This document shows positions 26,966 through 34,375 of a DNA stretch of 47,557 nt, in pieces (the first letter of the stretch is position 1; each line of letters begins with the position of its first letter). The DNA is from Thermoprotei archaeon (GTDB lineage: Archaea; Thermoproteota; Thermoprotei; Thermoproteales; B15-G16): assembly GCA_003649205.1 (NCBI GenBank), contig QMRC01000009.1, positions 24,001-71,557 of the forward strand. Direction: 5' to 3'. The position numbers and the translations under genes were made by a program. The notes under the pieces are model-generated. The model ran no database searches and had not been told where the DNA came from. It saw only the letters and a list, made by a program, of their open reading frames with translations.

Positions 26966-27222
26966 TGTTTCACTCTTCTTCTGAGTAACCTCACGATCTT
27001 GTCTACTACAGATTCTCTCTTTTTCTCCTTCTTCCTCTCTAACTCTAAGTACGCTCTCTCAATGAAGAACTCCTCACATATGTCTCTGGGTACGTAGTAC
27101 GGGCATGAGGAGTACCTCTCGTGAAATATTATAGTTTCACCTCTCCTATGGCAATACCCAACTCCTCTCCTAATCTCTTCGTAATATATGCACTTTTCGC
27201 AGTGAGAGTTCACTCTTCCCAC
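26962..27222 (-). CDS. Small cysteine-containing protein with basic tail
   Basis: The 86-residue protein has Cys at about 8, 11, 24 and 40 (HCEKCIYYEEIRRGVGYC, then SCPYY), enough to bind one zinc or a cluster. The C-terminal half is a highly charged helix with KKEKKRESVVDKIVRLLRRR, suggesting nucleic-acid or protein contact. No family recognised. It is divergent from the KaiC-like gene and convergent with the winged-helix gene. Confidence 0.55.
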   Translation of the reverse strand: MGRVNSHCEKCIYYEEIRRGVGYCHRRGETIIFHERYSSCPYYVPRDICEEFFIERAYLELERKKEKKRESVVDKIVRLLRRRVKH

Positions 27223-27296
27223 CTCATATCTACGTAATACGTAATTAGCAAAAGGTTTAACTCTACAGATTTGCTAGCTTATACTGGTGTTAAAGT

Positions 27297-28067
27297 ATGA
27301 AGGATAGAGTTAGGACTGGCGTTCCTGGAATGGATGAGTTACTGAATGGGGGTATTCCAAGGAGGAACATAGTGTTGCTATCTGGTGGTCCAGGTACTGG
27401 TAAGTCAATATTTGGTCAACAGTTCCTGTACTACGGTTTGACACAGGGTGAGGCAGGGGTCTTTGTTGCTCTTGAGGAGCATCCTGTAGCTGTTAGGATT
27501 AACATGGCTCACTTCGGCTGGGATGTTAGGAGGTACGAGCAAGAGGGTAAGTTCGCTATAGTTGATGCATTTACTGGTGGTATTGGTGAAGCTGCTAAGA
27601 GGGAGAAGTATGTTGTTCGTGATCCAGACGACATACCATCACTACTGGACGTACTTAAGGAAGCAATAAAGGATGTTGGTGCTGAGAGGGTTGTTGTTGA
27701 TTCAGTATCTACACTCTACTTAACGAAGCCCTCAGTAGCTAGAGCTGTTGTCATGCAGTTGAAGAGAGTGGTCAGTGGTCTCGGCTGTACAGCAATCTTC
27801 GTATCACAGGTATCGGCAGGTGAACGTGGATTTGGTGGTCCTGGTGTCGAGCATGCTGTTGATGGTATAATTAGGCTAGATCTGGATGAGATTAATGGTG
27901 AGCTGTATAGGAGCTTAATTGTCTGGAAAATGAGGGGTACGAAGCACTCGATGAAGAGACATCCATTTGAGATAACGGATAAGGGCATCATAGTGTACCC
28001 GAACAAAGTATTTAAGGTGACTAGGAGAGGAGTTGAAATATCTGAGATAGGTGAAGGTGAGGAGTGA
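27297..28067 (+). CDS. Single-domain KaiC/RadA-like ATPase
   Basis: The 256-residue protein has Walker A GGPGTGKS (30-37), paired acidic residues in ALEEHP (60-61) and Walker [11 protein letters not shown] (130-139), with [25 protein letters not shown] completing the KaiC core. The opening [26 protein letters not shown] is typical of KaiC-like proteins. Single-domain archaeal KaiC homologues are often paired with other signalling or stress genes. Here it is coupled by ATGA-type overlap to an Hsp20 gene, so a role in stress or signalling is inferred. Confidence 0.88.
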   Translation: MKDRVRTGVPGMDELLNGGIPRRNIVLLSGGPGTGKSIFGQQFLYYGLTQGEAGVFVALEEHPVAVRINMAHFGWDVRRYEQEGKFAIVDAFTGGIGEAAKREKYVVRDPDDIPSLLDVLKEAIKDVGAERVVVDSVSTLYLTKPSVARAVVMQLKRVVSGLGCTAIFVSQVSAGERGFGGPGVEHAVDGIIRLDLDEINGELYRSLIVWKMRGTKHSMKRHPFEITDKGIIVYPNKVFKVTRRGVEISEIGEGEE

Positions 28068-28582
28068 TGGAGGAGTTTGATCGCTGGTTGAGGAGATGGA
28101 GGAAGTTCATGGAAGATATTGACAGGATGTTTGATGAATTGTTCAGAGAAGCGATGAAGGGTATAGAGAGAGGTGTTGGGAGACCTGGTTGCTACTACTA
28201 TGGTTTCTCCATAACTATAGGGCCTGATGGTGTGCCCAAAATCAGAGAATGGGGAAACATAAGACCAGGCATTGTAAGGCCGAAGATCATGGAGGCTATA
28301 GAGCCGTTTTACGATATTGTTGATGAAGGTGATAAGCTCAAGATAATTGTTGAGATGCCTGGTGTCGAGAAAGAAGATATCAGGGTTAAAGCTAGTGAAG
28401 ACAAGGTAATAGTTAGTGCGGAGAGAGAGGATAGAAAGTACTACCGTGAGATAGAGCTACCAACCAAGGTAATACCCAAGACAGCTAAGGCACAGTACAG
28501 GAATGGTGTACTCACGATAACAGTTGAGAAGAAGGAGAAACCACCAAAGCCAGAAGAGGGATTTGAGGTAAGAGTAGAGTGA
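28067..28582 (+). CDS. Hsp20-family small heat-shock protein
   Basis: The start ATG at 28067 overlaps the TGA of the KaiC-like gene; GTG 28064 is also in frame. The 171-residue product has an N-terminal helix rich in Trp, Arg and Phe (FDRWLRRWRKFMEDIDRMFDELF), then the alpha-crystallin domain EPFYDIVDEGDKLKIIVEMPGVEKEDIRVKASEDKVIVSAE and AQYRNGVLTITVEKKE. It is an ATP-independent holdase. The opening is close to that of archaeal Hsp20 proteins found in KaiC operons. Ends 4 bases into the next gene. Confidence 0.9.
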   Translation: MEEFDRWLRRWRKFMEDIDRMFDELFREAMKGIERGVGRPGCYYYGFSITIGPDGVPKIREWGNIRPGIVRPKIMEAIEPFYDIVDEGDKLKIIVEMPGVEKEDIRVKASEDKVIVSAEREDRKYYREIELPTKVIPKTAKAQYRNGVLTITVEKKEKPPKPEEGFEVRVE

Positions 28583-29175
28583 CCTCTAGTGAAAGACCTA
28601 ATTTTCCCTTTTTCTCCAAAATACTCATGCCCTCCAACGAGAGCACCCGTACTAGACTCGTGAGGTTTCTCTACCTCGATGCTATTACAGCTATCTTGAT
28701 AATGGTTTTCGCTTCCTACGCACTATCCTACATCCCCCTAATTGCTTCGAGACTTCTAGCAACTAATCAAGCACTTCAAGACATGTTCATGTACATCATG
28801 AAGAACTTGCTGCTACTAGCACTAGCATACGTACTAGTATCCAAGTTGATTAGAGTGATTTGTGATTGCTTTGAGATTTTATGTTTAAGGTACCTCGGTA
28901 CTACGGTTAAGTTCATTCAGTTAGTTGATAGAGCTTCACGCTACATAGCTACAAGAGTAGGCCTTGTTGTAGCTCTCGTGTACACATACCTTAGGATTGA
29001 TATAGGTATGTTATCTTACGTACTTACTGGTTTGGCTATACCTCCTGATGTCTTATCTGCATTTAAGCTAATGCTCATACCGCCAGCGATGTTATTTTCG
29101 TCACAGATAATGATTGAGGTCGTTAGGTTATGGAGAGAGATATCGTCATTGAGAGGTATGAGTTCGGTCACATAG
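28579..29175 (+). CDS. Four-helix membrane protein, unknown
   Basis: The 198-residue protein begins with GTG overlapping the Hsp20 stop. Four hydrophobic segments are visible near residues 35-60, 70-90, 120-145 and 160-180, with Cys-containing IRVICDCFEILCLRYLG between the second and third. No family recognised. Its position in a KaiC/Hsp20/Mth938 operon suggests that the complex is membrane-associated. The last 46 bases overlap the next gene in another frame. Confidence 0.6.
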   Translation: MTSSERPNFPFFSKILMPSNESTRTRLVRFLYLDAITAILIMVFASYALSYIPLIASRLLATNQALQDMFMYIMKNLLLLALAYVLVSKLIRVICDCFEILCLRYLGTTVKFIQLVDRASRYIATRVGLVVALVYTYLRIDIGMLSYVLTGLAIPPDVLSAFKLMLIPPAMLFSSQIMIEVVRLWREISSLRGMSSVT

Positions 29176-29522
29176 TTGTGAATGGAATTTCCTACATAGA
29201 TGATGTTGTTTTACTCCCTAGTGGTGATGTCATTCCACGTAAAAAGCACCGTGTCAAGGGTAGGATGTGGCATAGACCACTTACAGGTAGTGAGCTTAAG
29301 GAGTACCTCGAGATGTGTAGATCTGATGTTGATGTAGTTGTTGTAGGTACTGGTTTCCTAGGGCTTATGCCACTCGATGAGGATGCTGAAGCCTTACTGA
29401 ATGAGTTAAGGAGTAGAGGTATCGAAGTCATTGTCGTTAATACACGTAAAGCTGTATCTCTACTACGGGATTTGGTTGCTGAAGGAAGGAGGATTTTAGC
29501 AGTTCTTCACTTAACGTGTTAG
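29130..29522 (+). CDS. Mth938-domain (DUF498-type) protein
   Basis: The 130-residue protein has YEFGHIVVNGISYIDDVVLLPSGDV at the start and VDVVVVGTGFLGLMPLDEDAEALLNELRSRGIEVIVVNTRKAVSLLRDL, the Mth938/AAMDC fold whose members include human C11orf67 and complex I assembly factor NDUFAF3. Biochemical function in archaea is not known. The ATG overlaps the membrane-protein gene by 46 bases, an unusually long overlap that still reads as real because both products look conserved in style. Confidence 0.8.
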   Translation: MERDIVIERYEFGHIVVNGISYIDDVVLLPSGDVIPRKKHRVKGRMWHRPLTGSELKEYLEMCRSDVDVVVVGTGFLGLMPLDEDAEALLNELRSRGIEVIVVNTRKAVSLLRDLVAEGRRILAVLHLTC

Positions 29523-29728
29523 AGGTGAGTTACTTGGTTAAGTACCTAATAGTTAGGTGTCCTAAGTGCGGAAATGTATCTGCTGTAATGATTGGTAGGA
29601 AGACAAAGCAATGCCCCTACTGTGGAACTAGGTTTGAGGTTTATAGGGCACAGATCCTGGCTAGAGCTAGAGATGGTAAAGAGGCTCGTGAGTTAATAAT
29701 CAAATTTAAGCAGTCCTCTTCCTTGTAG
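29516..29728 (+). CDS. DUF1922-like zinc-ribbon protein
   Basis: About 70 residues: YLIVRCPKCGNVSAVMIGRKTKQCPYCGTRFEVYRAQILARARDGKEARELIIKFK. Two CPxCG knuckles form a zinc ribbon, followed by a helix. This matches the small archaeal DUF1922 family. The start is GTG 29516, which overlaps the preceding stop, or GTG 29525. Last gene of the KaiC/Hsp20 operon. Confidence 0.75.
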   Translation: MLEVSYLVKYLIVRCPKCGNVSAVMIGRKTKQCPYCGTRFEVYRAQILARARDGKEARELIIKFKQSSSL

Positions 29729-29809
29729 ATCATTGTACCTGTGGCAAGGTGAAAAGTGTAAAAAGATATAAAGACATAGAGCATTAGCTATGCAAGGTAA
29801 GGTGAGAGC

Positions 29810-30574
29810 TTGAGTCAGTTATACAGTAGAGAAATGTTCTCGCACTATATAGCTAGGAATCGTAAGTTAGCTGAAGTTGTGGTCATAGCTGAGAATAAAC
29901 CTGGTGTCCTAGCTGTTCTGGCTAATGTGTTATCTGAGCACGGTATAAACATTGTGTCCTGTAGTACGACTCCAACAGGACCAGTAGGCTCGATATTCTT
30001 CCTAGTTGATTACACAGAAGCAGATAAACCACTATCTGAGGTCATCAGTACGTATGGTAAGTTGGGTTTTGTTAAGGAGTATCACTACCGTGAGCAGGTA
30101 CTACCCTCGATAATATTCACAAACTACGCGTTCCCACCTACATTAGCTAACAGGAGAGTGATCGTAATTGAAGTCGAGAAGTTCATTAAGCTACTATCTG
30201 AGTTCGTCGATAGGACTGATTACCTGAAGCAATTGGGTAGGTACATGGGCGAATACGACTGCTCTATGTATGTTCCTGAAGGTGTCGAGGTAAAAAAGCC
30301 AAGTGAGCTAAGTGAGTTACTTAGGGTGCTTCAAGTCAAGGGATTTGGTGTTCCTGAAGTTGTGGAGTTCAGCGTAGAGCGTAGTAAAATTGTTATTCGT
30401 GAGCTGTTTGAGAAGGAGCTTGGTGAAGCTAAGGAGAGAGATCACTGTGTATTCACTTGTGGTTACCTAGAGGGTTTCCTCTCTAAGTTGTTCGGTAGGG
30501 AGTTTAGGGTAGAGGAGGAGTACTGTGCTTCAGTCGGTAAGCCGCACTGCTGCTTTATAGCGACTTCAAGATAG
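29810..30574 (+). CDS. ACT domain fused to a V4R domain
   Basis: Residues ~18-90 form an ACT domain (LAEVVVIAENKPGVLAVLANVLSEHGINIVSCSTTPTG), which commonly binds amino acids. Residues ~150-252 form a V4R domain (GYLEGFLSKLFGREFRVEEEYCASVGKPHCCFI), a small-molecule-binding fold with conserved Cys. The fusion is probably a ligand sensor; it has no DNA-binding domain of its own. Start TTG 29810 follows GGTGAG; GATATAAAG at 29764-29772 is a TATA-like sequence. The 3' end overlaps the convergent TtuA-like gene by 20 bases. Confidence 0.7.
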   Translation: MSQLYSREMFSHYIARNRKLAEVVVIAENKPGVLAVLANVLSEHGINIVSCSTTPTGPVGSIFFLVDYTEADKPLSEVISTYGKLGFVKEYHYREQVLPSIIFTNYAFPPTLANRRVIVIEVEKFIKLLSEFVDRTDYLKQLGRYMGEYDCSMYVPEGVEVKKPSELSELLRVLQVKGFGVPEVVEFSVERSKIVIRELFEKELGEAKERDHCVFTCGYLEGFLSKLFGREFRVEEEYCASVGKPHCCFIATSR

Positions 30575-31262
30575 GTCTCAGGTACTTCATCAGTACTCTC
30601 ATTGATGTTAGTGTTGAGAAGTGTAGTGTTGGTGTTTTCATTTCCTCCTCTTTGATGAACTTAGTGACTATTGACTTATTGAGTGCTGTACACATTACTA
30701 CGGGGTACTCGAGTGCTCTATTGTACATTACTATGTCTTCACTACGCAACTTAGATAGTGGTAGCACAATTCCTCTGCTATCTACCTTGAGAAGCTTCCT
30801 CATTAGCTCTAGTGAGCAAGTGAGCACAGATGCTATGAGTACGTACGAGAGCATTTCAGCTGTAAAACCAAGTACGTGCCAACTACCTAGCTTTCTCAAG
30901 GATGTAGCTACGGTAAAGCACTCAACACATGGTACCTCGCTTTCATCTCTAGTCAATACTACTTCTGGATTTTCGAATTCCGTAAGTACACTATGAGGTA
31001 CGCTTACAGACTTTGGTCTGATTAGTAGGGTTCCTCTAGTTCTCAATCGTCTCTTCCTAGCTACTCTAGAAATTAGTGGTGTAAGTGAGCATATGGGTAG
31101 TATGATGTAGAGATCTCCACTACCTGGTAAACCAGCACTGACCTTCGTCTCTATGAAGCGTATGAAGCATTTTCTGCAAAAGTACCTACCTGCTGGTCTG
31201 TAGTATATCTGTGGTGGATTACCGCATTTAGAACACTTCAGCTTATGTGGGACCTCGATCAC
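30555..31262 (-). CDS. Degenerate TtuA/Ncs6-like (tRNA thiolase) paralogue
   Basis: The 235-residue protein begins HKLKCSKCGNPPQIYYRPAG and RYFCRKCFIRFIETKV, very close to the N-terminal zinc ribbon of TtuA/Ncs6 enzymes that thiolate tRNA uridine. The catalytic parts are altered: where the SGGKDS PP-loop should be there is LPGSGDLYIIL, and the GHNLDD block is GFTAEM. A CVEC pair survives in the middle. The C-terminal zinc ribbon is missing and the protein is short (the family is ~310). It is probably a non-catalytic paralogue, possibly a subunit or regulator. No stop interrupts the frame, so it is under some constraint. Confidence 0.6.
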   Translation of the reverse strand: MIEVPHKLKCSKCGNPPQIYYRPAGRYFCRKCFIRFIETKVSAGLPGSGDLYIILPICSLTPLISRVARKRRLRTRGTLLIRPKSVSVPHSVLTEFENPEVVLTRDESEVPCVECFTVATSLRKLGSWHVLGFTAEMLSYVLIASVLTCSLELMRKLLKVDSRGIVLPLSKLRSEDIVMYNRALEYPVVMCTALNKSIVTKFIKEEEMKTPTLHFSTLTSMRVLMKYLRPILKSL

Positions 31263-31341
31263 CAGTCACCTCATGTCCCGGCCTTCATCATCAACCACTA
31301 CGTGAATTAACCTCTCTACTTTGTGAATTGTTGAGAGATTT

Positions 31342-32082
31342 ATGCTTGTTGATACTCACTGCCATCTTTATGAGTATGGTGATGAGGTACCTGAAGTACT
31401 TGAGAGAGCTCGTGAAGTGGGGGTTGTGTACGTGGTTGCTGTTAGTGATGATTATGAAAGTAGTGTGAAGAGTATTGAGCTAGGTAAGAGGTATGACTCT
31501 GTTCTACCTCTCATAGGTATTCATCCTTGGTGCTGCCGCTATGTAAGTGCTTCAGAGGTAGCTAAACTGCGTGAGCTAGTAGAGAAATTTCGTGACTACG
31601 TACGTGGTATAGGTGAGGTTGGTCTAGATAAGAGATTTGGTAGAAGGTACTTCGATAGACAGTTGGAGATATTTACTGAGGTTCTTAAGCTAGCTCACGA
31701 CCATGGCCTACCTCTATCGATACACTGTATCAAGTGCGAGAAATTAACTCTAGATCTACTGAGGAAATTCGATATTGATATAGCTGTGTTTCACTGGTAC
31801 CAAGGTAGTTTGAAGGTACTTGAGGAAATTGTAGAGCTGGGGTACTACATCTCTGTGAACCCTTCAATTACCTATTCTCGAAGGAGTATCCTAGTAGCAA
31901 AGCATGCACCACTCAGGAACTTACTGGTTGAATCTGACTCACCATACCACTTTAGGGAGATATCATCTGAACCAGCTACCGTAGCTCTTGTTGTTGAGAA
32001 GTTGGCTAAATTACGTAATCAATCTATAGATCTTATTAAGGAAGTACTGTACTGGAACTCACTGAGGATATTTCTTCGGTAG
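31342..32082 (+). CDS. TatD-family deoxyribonuclease/metal hydrolase
   Basis: The 246-residue protein has DTHCHLYEYG at the N-terminus, IGIHPW, IGEVGLDKRF, SIHCI, and near the end ESDSPYHF, which together supply the TatD metal-binding residues. Family members are 3'-5' exonucleases that process damaged DNA or RNA. Length is normal. The start ATG lies 16 bases after TGTTGAGAG. A box C/D sRNA begins three bases after the stop. Confidence 0.88.
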   Translation: MLVDTHCHLYEYGDEVPEVLERAREVGVVYVVAVSDDYESSVKSIELGKRYDSVLPLIGIHPWCCRYVSASEVAKLRELVEKFRDYVRGIGEVGLDKRFGRRYFDRQLEIFTEVLKLAHDHGLPLSIHCIKCEKLTLDLLRKFDIDIAVFHWYQGSLKVLEEIVELGYYISVNPSITYSRRSILVAKHAPLRNLLVESDSPYHFREISSEPATVALVVEKLAKLRNQSIDLIKEVLYWNSLRIFLR

Positions 32083-32084
32083 TG

Positions 32085-32137
32085 TAGTGATGAATACTCG
32101 GTAATCTGACAGATGATGACTTACTCCCGTTCTGATT
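32085..32137 (+). ncRNA. Box C/D sRNA, dual guide
   Basis: C box GTGATGA (32087-32093), 12-nt guide, D' CTGA (32106-32109), C' ATGATGA (32113-32119), 12-nt guide, D CTGA (32132-32135): all four boxes match consensus and both guides have the archaeal standard length. The guide before D (CTTACTCCCGTT) complements, from memory, CGGGAGUAA in the conserved GGCGGGAGUAACUAUG of large-subunit rRNA near helix 69. It would direct 2'-O-methylation there. It begins right after the tatD stop. Confidence 0.88.
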
Positions 32138-32166
32138 CAGTAACCTGGTTAACCCAAGAGCACTAC

Positions 32167-32175
32167 GTATATAAA
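32167..32175 (+). promoter_or_regulatory. TATA box of the NifX-type gene
   Basis: GTATATAAA lies about 28-30 bases before the ATG at 32201, giving a nearly leaderless transcript that starts within the palindrome at 32180-32193. Confidence 0.6.
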
Positions 32176-32179
32176 TTTG

Positions 32180-32193
32180 TGTGACATCGCACA
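32180..32193. promoter_or_regulatory. Operator copy 1 (TGTGACATCGCACA), shared with 34344-34357
   Basis: An imperfect palindrome between the TATA box and the start codon. The surrounding 21 bases (32176-32196) agree with the 21 bases at 34340-34360 at 17 positions, including the TGTG and GCACAAAA arms. A repressor bound here would overlap the transcription start. It may also control the downstream MinD genes if they share the transcript. Confidence 0.65.
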
Positions 32194-32200
32194 AAAATGT

Positions 32201-32527
32201 ATGACCAGAGTAGCTGTCCCTCTTGATGAGAATAGAGGTCTAGACAGCAAGGTATCTAGTAGATTCGCTAGAGCACCTTACTTCGCAATTCTTGAGGTAG
32301 AGAACGGTAATGTCAAGCTACTAGACGTAGTCAGCAATCCTCATACAAATCTACCTCATGGTGCAGGTGCTGCTGCACTACAGTGGTTAGCAGGGTATGG
32401 TGTTCGTAAGGTAGTTACCACCATGATAGGTCCTAGAGCCTCTGAGGCAGCTAGGTTACTGGGTATTGAGGTTGTTAAGGTGCAGGTATCGTCTTTGAGA
32501 GAGGTCATTGAATTGCTGAAGAAGTGA
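32201..32527 (+). CDS. NifX/NifB-C-terminal-type Fe-Mo-cofactor-like domain protein
   Basis: The 108-residue protein from ATG 32201 has RVAVPLDENRGLDSKVSSRFARAPYFAILEVENG and GAGAAALQWLAGYGVRKVVTTMIGPRASEAARLLGIEVV, the dinitrogenase iron-molybdenum cofactor fold. In organisms without nitrogenase such proteins occur with MinD-type ATPases and probably carry an Fe-S or metal centre. The frame also continues upstream through the operator region to 32177, but that would place the operator inside the coding sequence. Followed by two MinD/ferredoxin genes. Confidence 0.82.
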   Translation: MTRVAVPLDENRGLDSKVSSRFARAPYFAILEVENGNVKLLDVVSNPHTNLPHGAGAAALQWLAGYGVRKVVTTMIGPRASEAARLLGIEVVKVQVSSLREVIELLKK

Positions 32528-32546
32528 TTTTGCTATAGGTGATTTG

Positions 32547-33443
32547 GTGTACCGAGTAGCTGTAGTAAGTGGAAAAGGTGGTACGGGCAAGACCTTTATC
32601 GCTAGCTCTCTCACTATTCTCATCTCGCAAGGATCTAGCGTGGTGTCGATTGATGCTGATGTAGAGGCACCTGATCTCGAGATTGCTCTAGGTGGTGGAG
32701 ATGTTATTGAGGTTAAGGAGCTTTATGAAGGTAGGGTAGCTGAGGTAAGTTATGAGAGATGTTTTCGATGCTTGAAGTGTGCTGAAGTCTGTAGGTTCGG
32801 TGCTGTATCCGTGCTAGAGGGTAATGTACCTGTTATCGATAAGTACCTATGTGAGGGTTGTGGTGCATGTTCCATAGTCTGTCCTAGCGGTGCTATTTCG
32901 TATGTACCCTCTAAGCTAGGTACCATGAAGGTTGTCCGCACTAAATTTGGGTACTTGGTCACAGCTAGTCTAGACCTAGGTAGAAGGGGTTCAGGGCATC
33001 TTGTTGAGCTAGAGAAGAGTAGAGGTCTAGAGCTAGCGAAGGAGTCAGATGCTAAATTCATCGTACTTGATGGTCCACCAGGTATTGGTTGTCCCTTGAT
33101 AGCTACAGTGGTTGATGCCGATTATGTAGTTATCGTTACGGAGCCAACACCGCAGGCACTTCATGGCTTAGCTAGGGTTGCTGAGGTGGTGAAGTTCTTC
33201 GGTAAGAAGTTTGGTGTCGTGATTAATAAGTTCGATGTCAATGAGGAGTACTGTACTCTAGTTGAGAAGTGGTGTAAGGAGCATGGTGGCTCTATCCTAG
33301 GTTCACTACCGTACGATAGGTGTGTAGTAGAGGCTTACACCAGAGTTACTCCACCGTTGCTGTACTGTAAGGAGAGGAAATCACCGTGTTTTGAAGCTAT
33401 GGTGTCGATTTATGAGAACTTACTGAGGGACTTAGGTGTTTAA
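32547..33443 (+). CDS. MinD-family ATPase with inserted 2x[4Fe-4S] ferredoxin domain (first copy)
   Basis: The protein has a deviant Walker A VSGKGGTGKT (about 8-16), then SIDADVEAPDL. Between residues 73 and 113 an inserted ferredoxin domain provides CFRCLKCAEVC and CEGCGACSIVC, and the P-loop fold resumes with IVLDGPPGIGCPL and VIVTEPTPQALHG. This is the COG1149-type architecture, common next to NifX-type proteins in anaerobic archaea. The start is GTG 32547 or TTG 32544. It lies 19 bases after the NifX-type gene and 2 bases before a paralogue, so one operon is likely. It probably uses ATP hydrolysis to move or insert an Fe-S centre (inference). Confidence 0.88.
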   Translation: MYRVAVVSGKGGTGKTFIASSLTILISQGSSVVSIDADVEAPDLEIALGGGDVIEVKELYEGRVAEVSYERCFRCLKCAEVCRFGAVSVLEGNVPVIDKYLCEGCGACSIVCPSGAISYVPSKLGTMKVVRTKFGYLVTASLDLGRRGSGHLVELEKSRGLELAKESDAKFIVLDGPPGIGCPLIATVVDADYVVIVTEPTPQALHGLARVAEVVKFFGKKFGVVINKFDVNEEYCTLVEKWCKEHGGSILGSLPYDRCVVEAYTRVTPPLLYCKERKSPCFEAMVSIYENLLRDLGV

Positions 33444-33445
33444 CC

Positions 33446-34336
33446 ATGGTTGTTGTATGTGTGAGTGGTGGAAAGGGAGGTACTGGTAAGTCAACTATAG
33501 CGTGTTGCTTAGCTGTGCTACTATCTCGAATGAAGTTTAGCGTTTTGCTCGTTGATGCCGATATCGAAAATCCCGTAGATCACCTAGTACTTGGCATAAG
33601 TAGGGAGCTACGTAGTGAGATATCGTCATTTTTACCAGAGATAGACAGTAGCAAGTGCATTGGTTGCCTAAAGTGTGTTCTATCATGTCCTGAGCATGCA
33701 CTCATAGGTTTAAAGGGCTCTGTACCCAAGTTAATGGAGGAGCTATGTAATGGATGTGGTGTCTGCAAACTTGTCTGCCCCCGGGGAGCTATTGTTGAGA
33801 AGCAGAGAATGGTTGCTAGGGTTTGGGTAGGTGAGAAGAACGGCATCAATTACATAGCATGCGAACTACTACCTGGTGTGAAGCAGGCACATGCTGTGAC
33901 TGAAATATTCCTCAAATCAATTGAGGAGCAGCTTCGTAGCTACAACTTCGCGATAATCGACACGATTCCTGGTGCTGGCTCCTCTGTCTACAGCTGTATC
34001 AAGAGATCTAATGTAGTTATCGCAGTAACTGAACCAACACCACTAGGTGCTCACGACCTAGATCTACTTCTTCAACTCTGTGAAAGAATTGACAGGAAGG
34101 TCATCACCGTACTAAATAGAGCAGATCTACCAGGTTCTGGTAAGGACTACGTACTGGCTACCGTAGATAAGTTCAAGCATATAGTTATAGGGTATGTAGA
34201 GATACCATACCTCAGTGAGGTAGTCAAGTACTACTCCAAATCCGATGTACTAACACTACTAGAGAAACTACAACCCTTCAAACAGCCACTAGAGAAACTA
34301 GCTGAATTACTGATCGAGATAAGTAGAAAAGTTTAA
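33446..34336 (+). CDS. MinD-family ATPase with inserted 2x[4Fe-4S] ferredoxin domain (second copy)
   Basis: A diverged paralogue of the preceding gene: SGGKGGTGKST (7-17), LLVDADIENPVDHLVLG, ferredoxin insert with CIGCLKCVLSC (71-81) and CNGCGVCKLVC (101-111), then AIIDTIPGAGSSV and VIAVTEPTPLGAHD. The tandem pair most likely forms a heterodimer, as for similar pairs in archaeal genomes. Start ATG 33446 stands 2 bases after the previous stop with CTTAGGTG just before. It ends directly upstream of the second operator and the aromatic-rich genes. Confidence 0.88.
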   Translation: MVVVCVSGGKGGTGKSTIACCLAVLLSRMKFSVLLVDADIENPVDHLVLGISRELRSEISSFLPEIDSSKCIGCLKCVLSCPEHALIGLKGSVPKLMEELCNGCGVCKLVCPRGAIVEKQRMVARVWVGEKNGINYIACELLPGVKQAHAVTEIFLKSIEEQLRSYNFAIIDTIPGAGSSVYSCIKRSNVVIAVTEPTPLGAHDLDLLLQLCERIDRKVITVLNRADLPGSGKDYVLATVDKFKHIVIGYVEIPYLSEVVKYYSKSDVLTLLEKLQPFKQPLEKLAELLIEISRKV

Positions 34337-34340
34337 AAAT
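34331..34340 (+). promoter_or_regulatory. TATA box of the aromatic-rich gene cluster
   Basis: GTTTAAAAAT overlaps the end of the second MinD gene and stands just before the operator copy at 34344-34357. The transcript would begin near 34361, at the ribosome-binding site. Confidence 0.5.
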
Positions 34341-34343
34341 TTC

Positions 34344-34357
34344 TGTGCAATTGCACA
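34344..34357. promoter_or_regulatory. Operator copy 2 (TGTGCAATTGCACA), perfect palindrome
   Basis: A perfect 14-bp palindrome between the TATA box and the start of the first aromatic-rich gene. With flanks it matches copy 1 at 32176-32196 in 17 of 21 bases. Same position relative to the promoter in both cases, so a common dimeric regulator is likely. No regulator gene is adjacent. Confidence 0.7.
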
Positions 34358-34375
34358 AAAGGAGGTGACTAGAGT

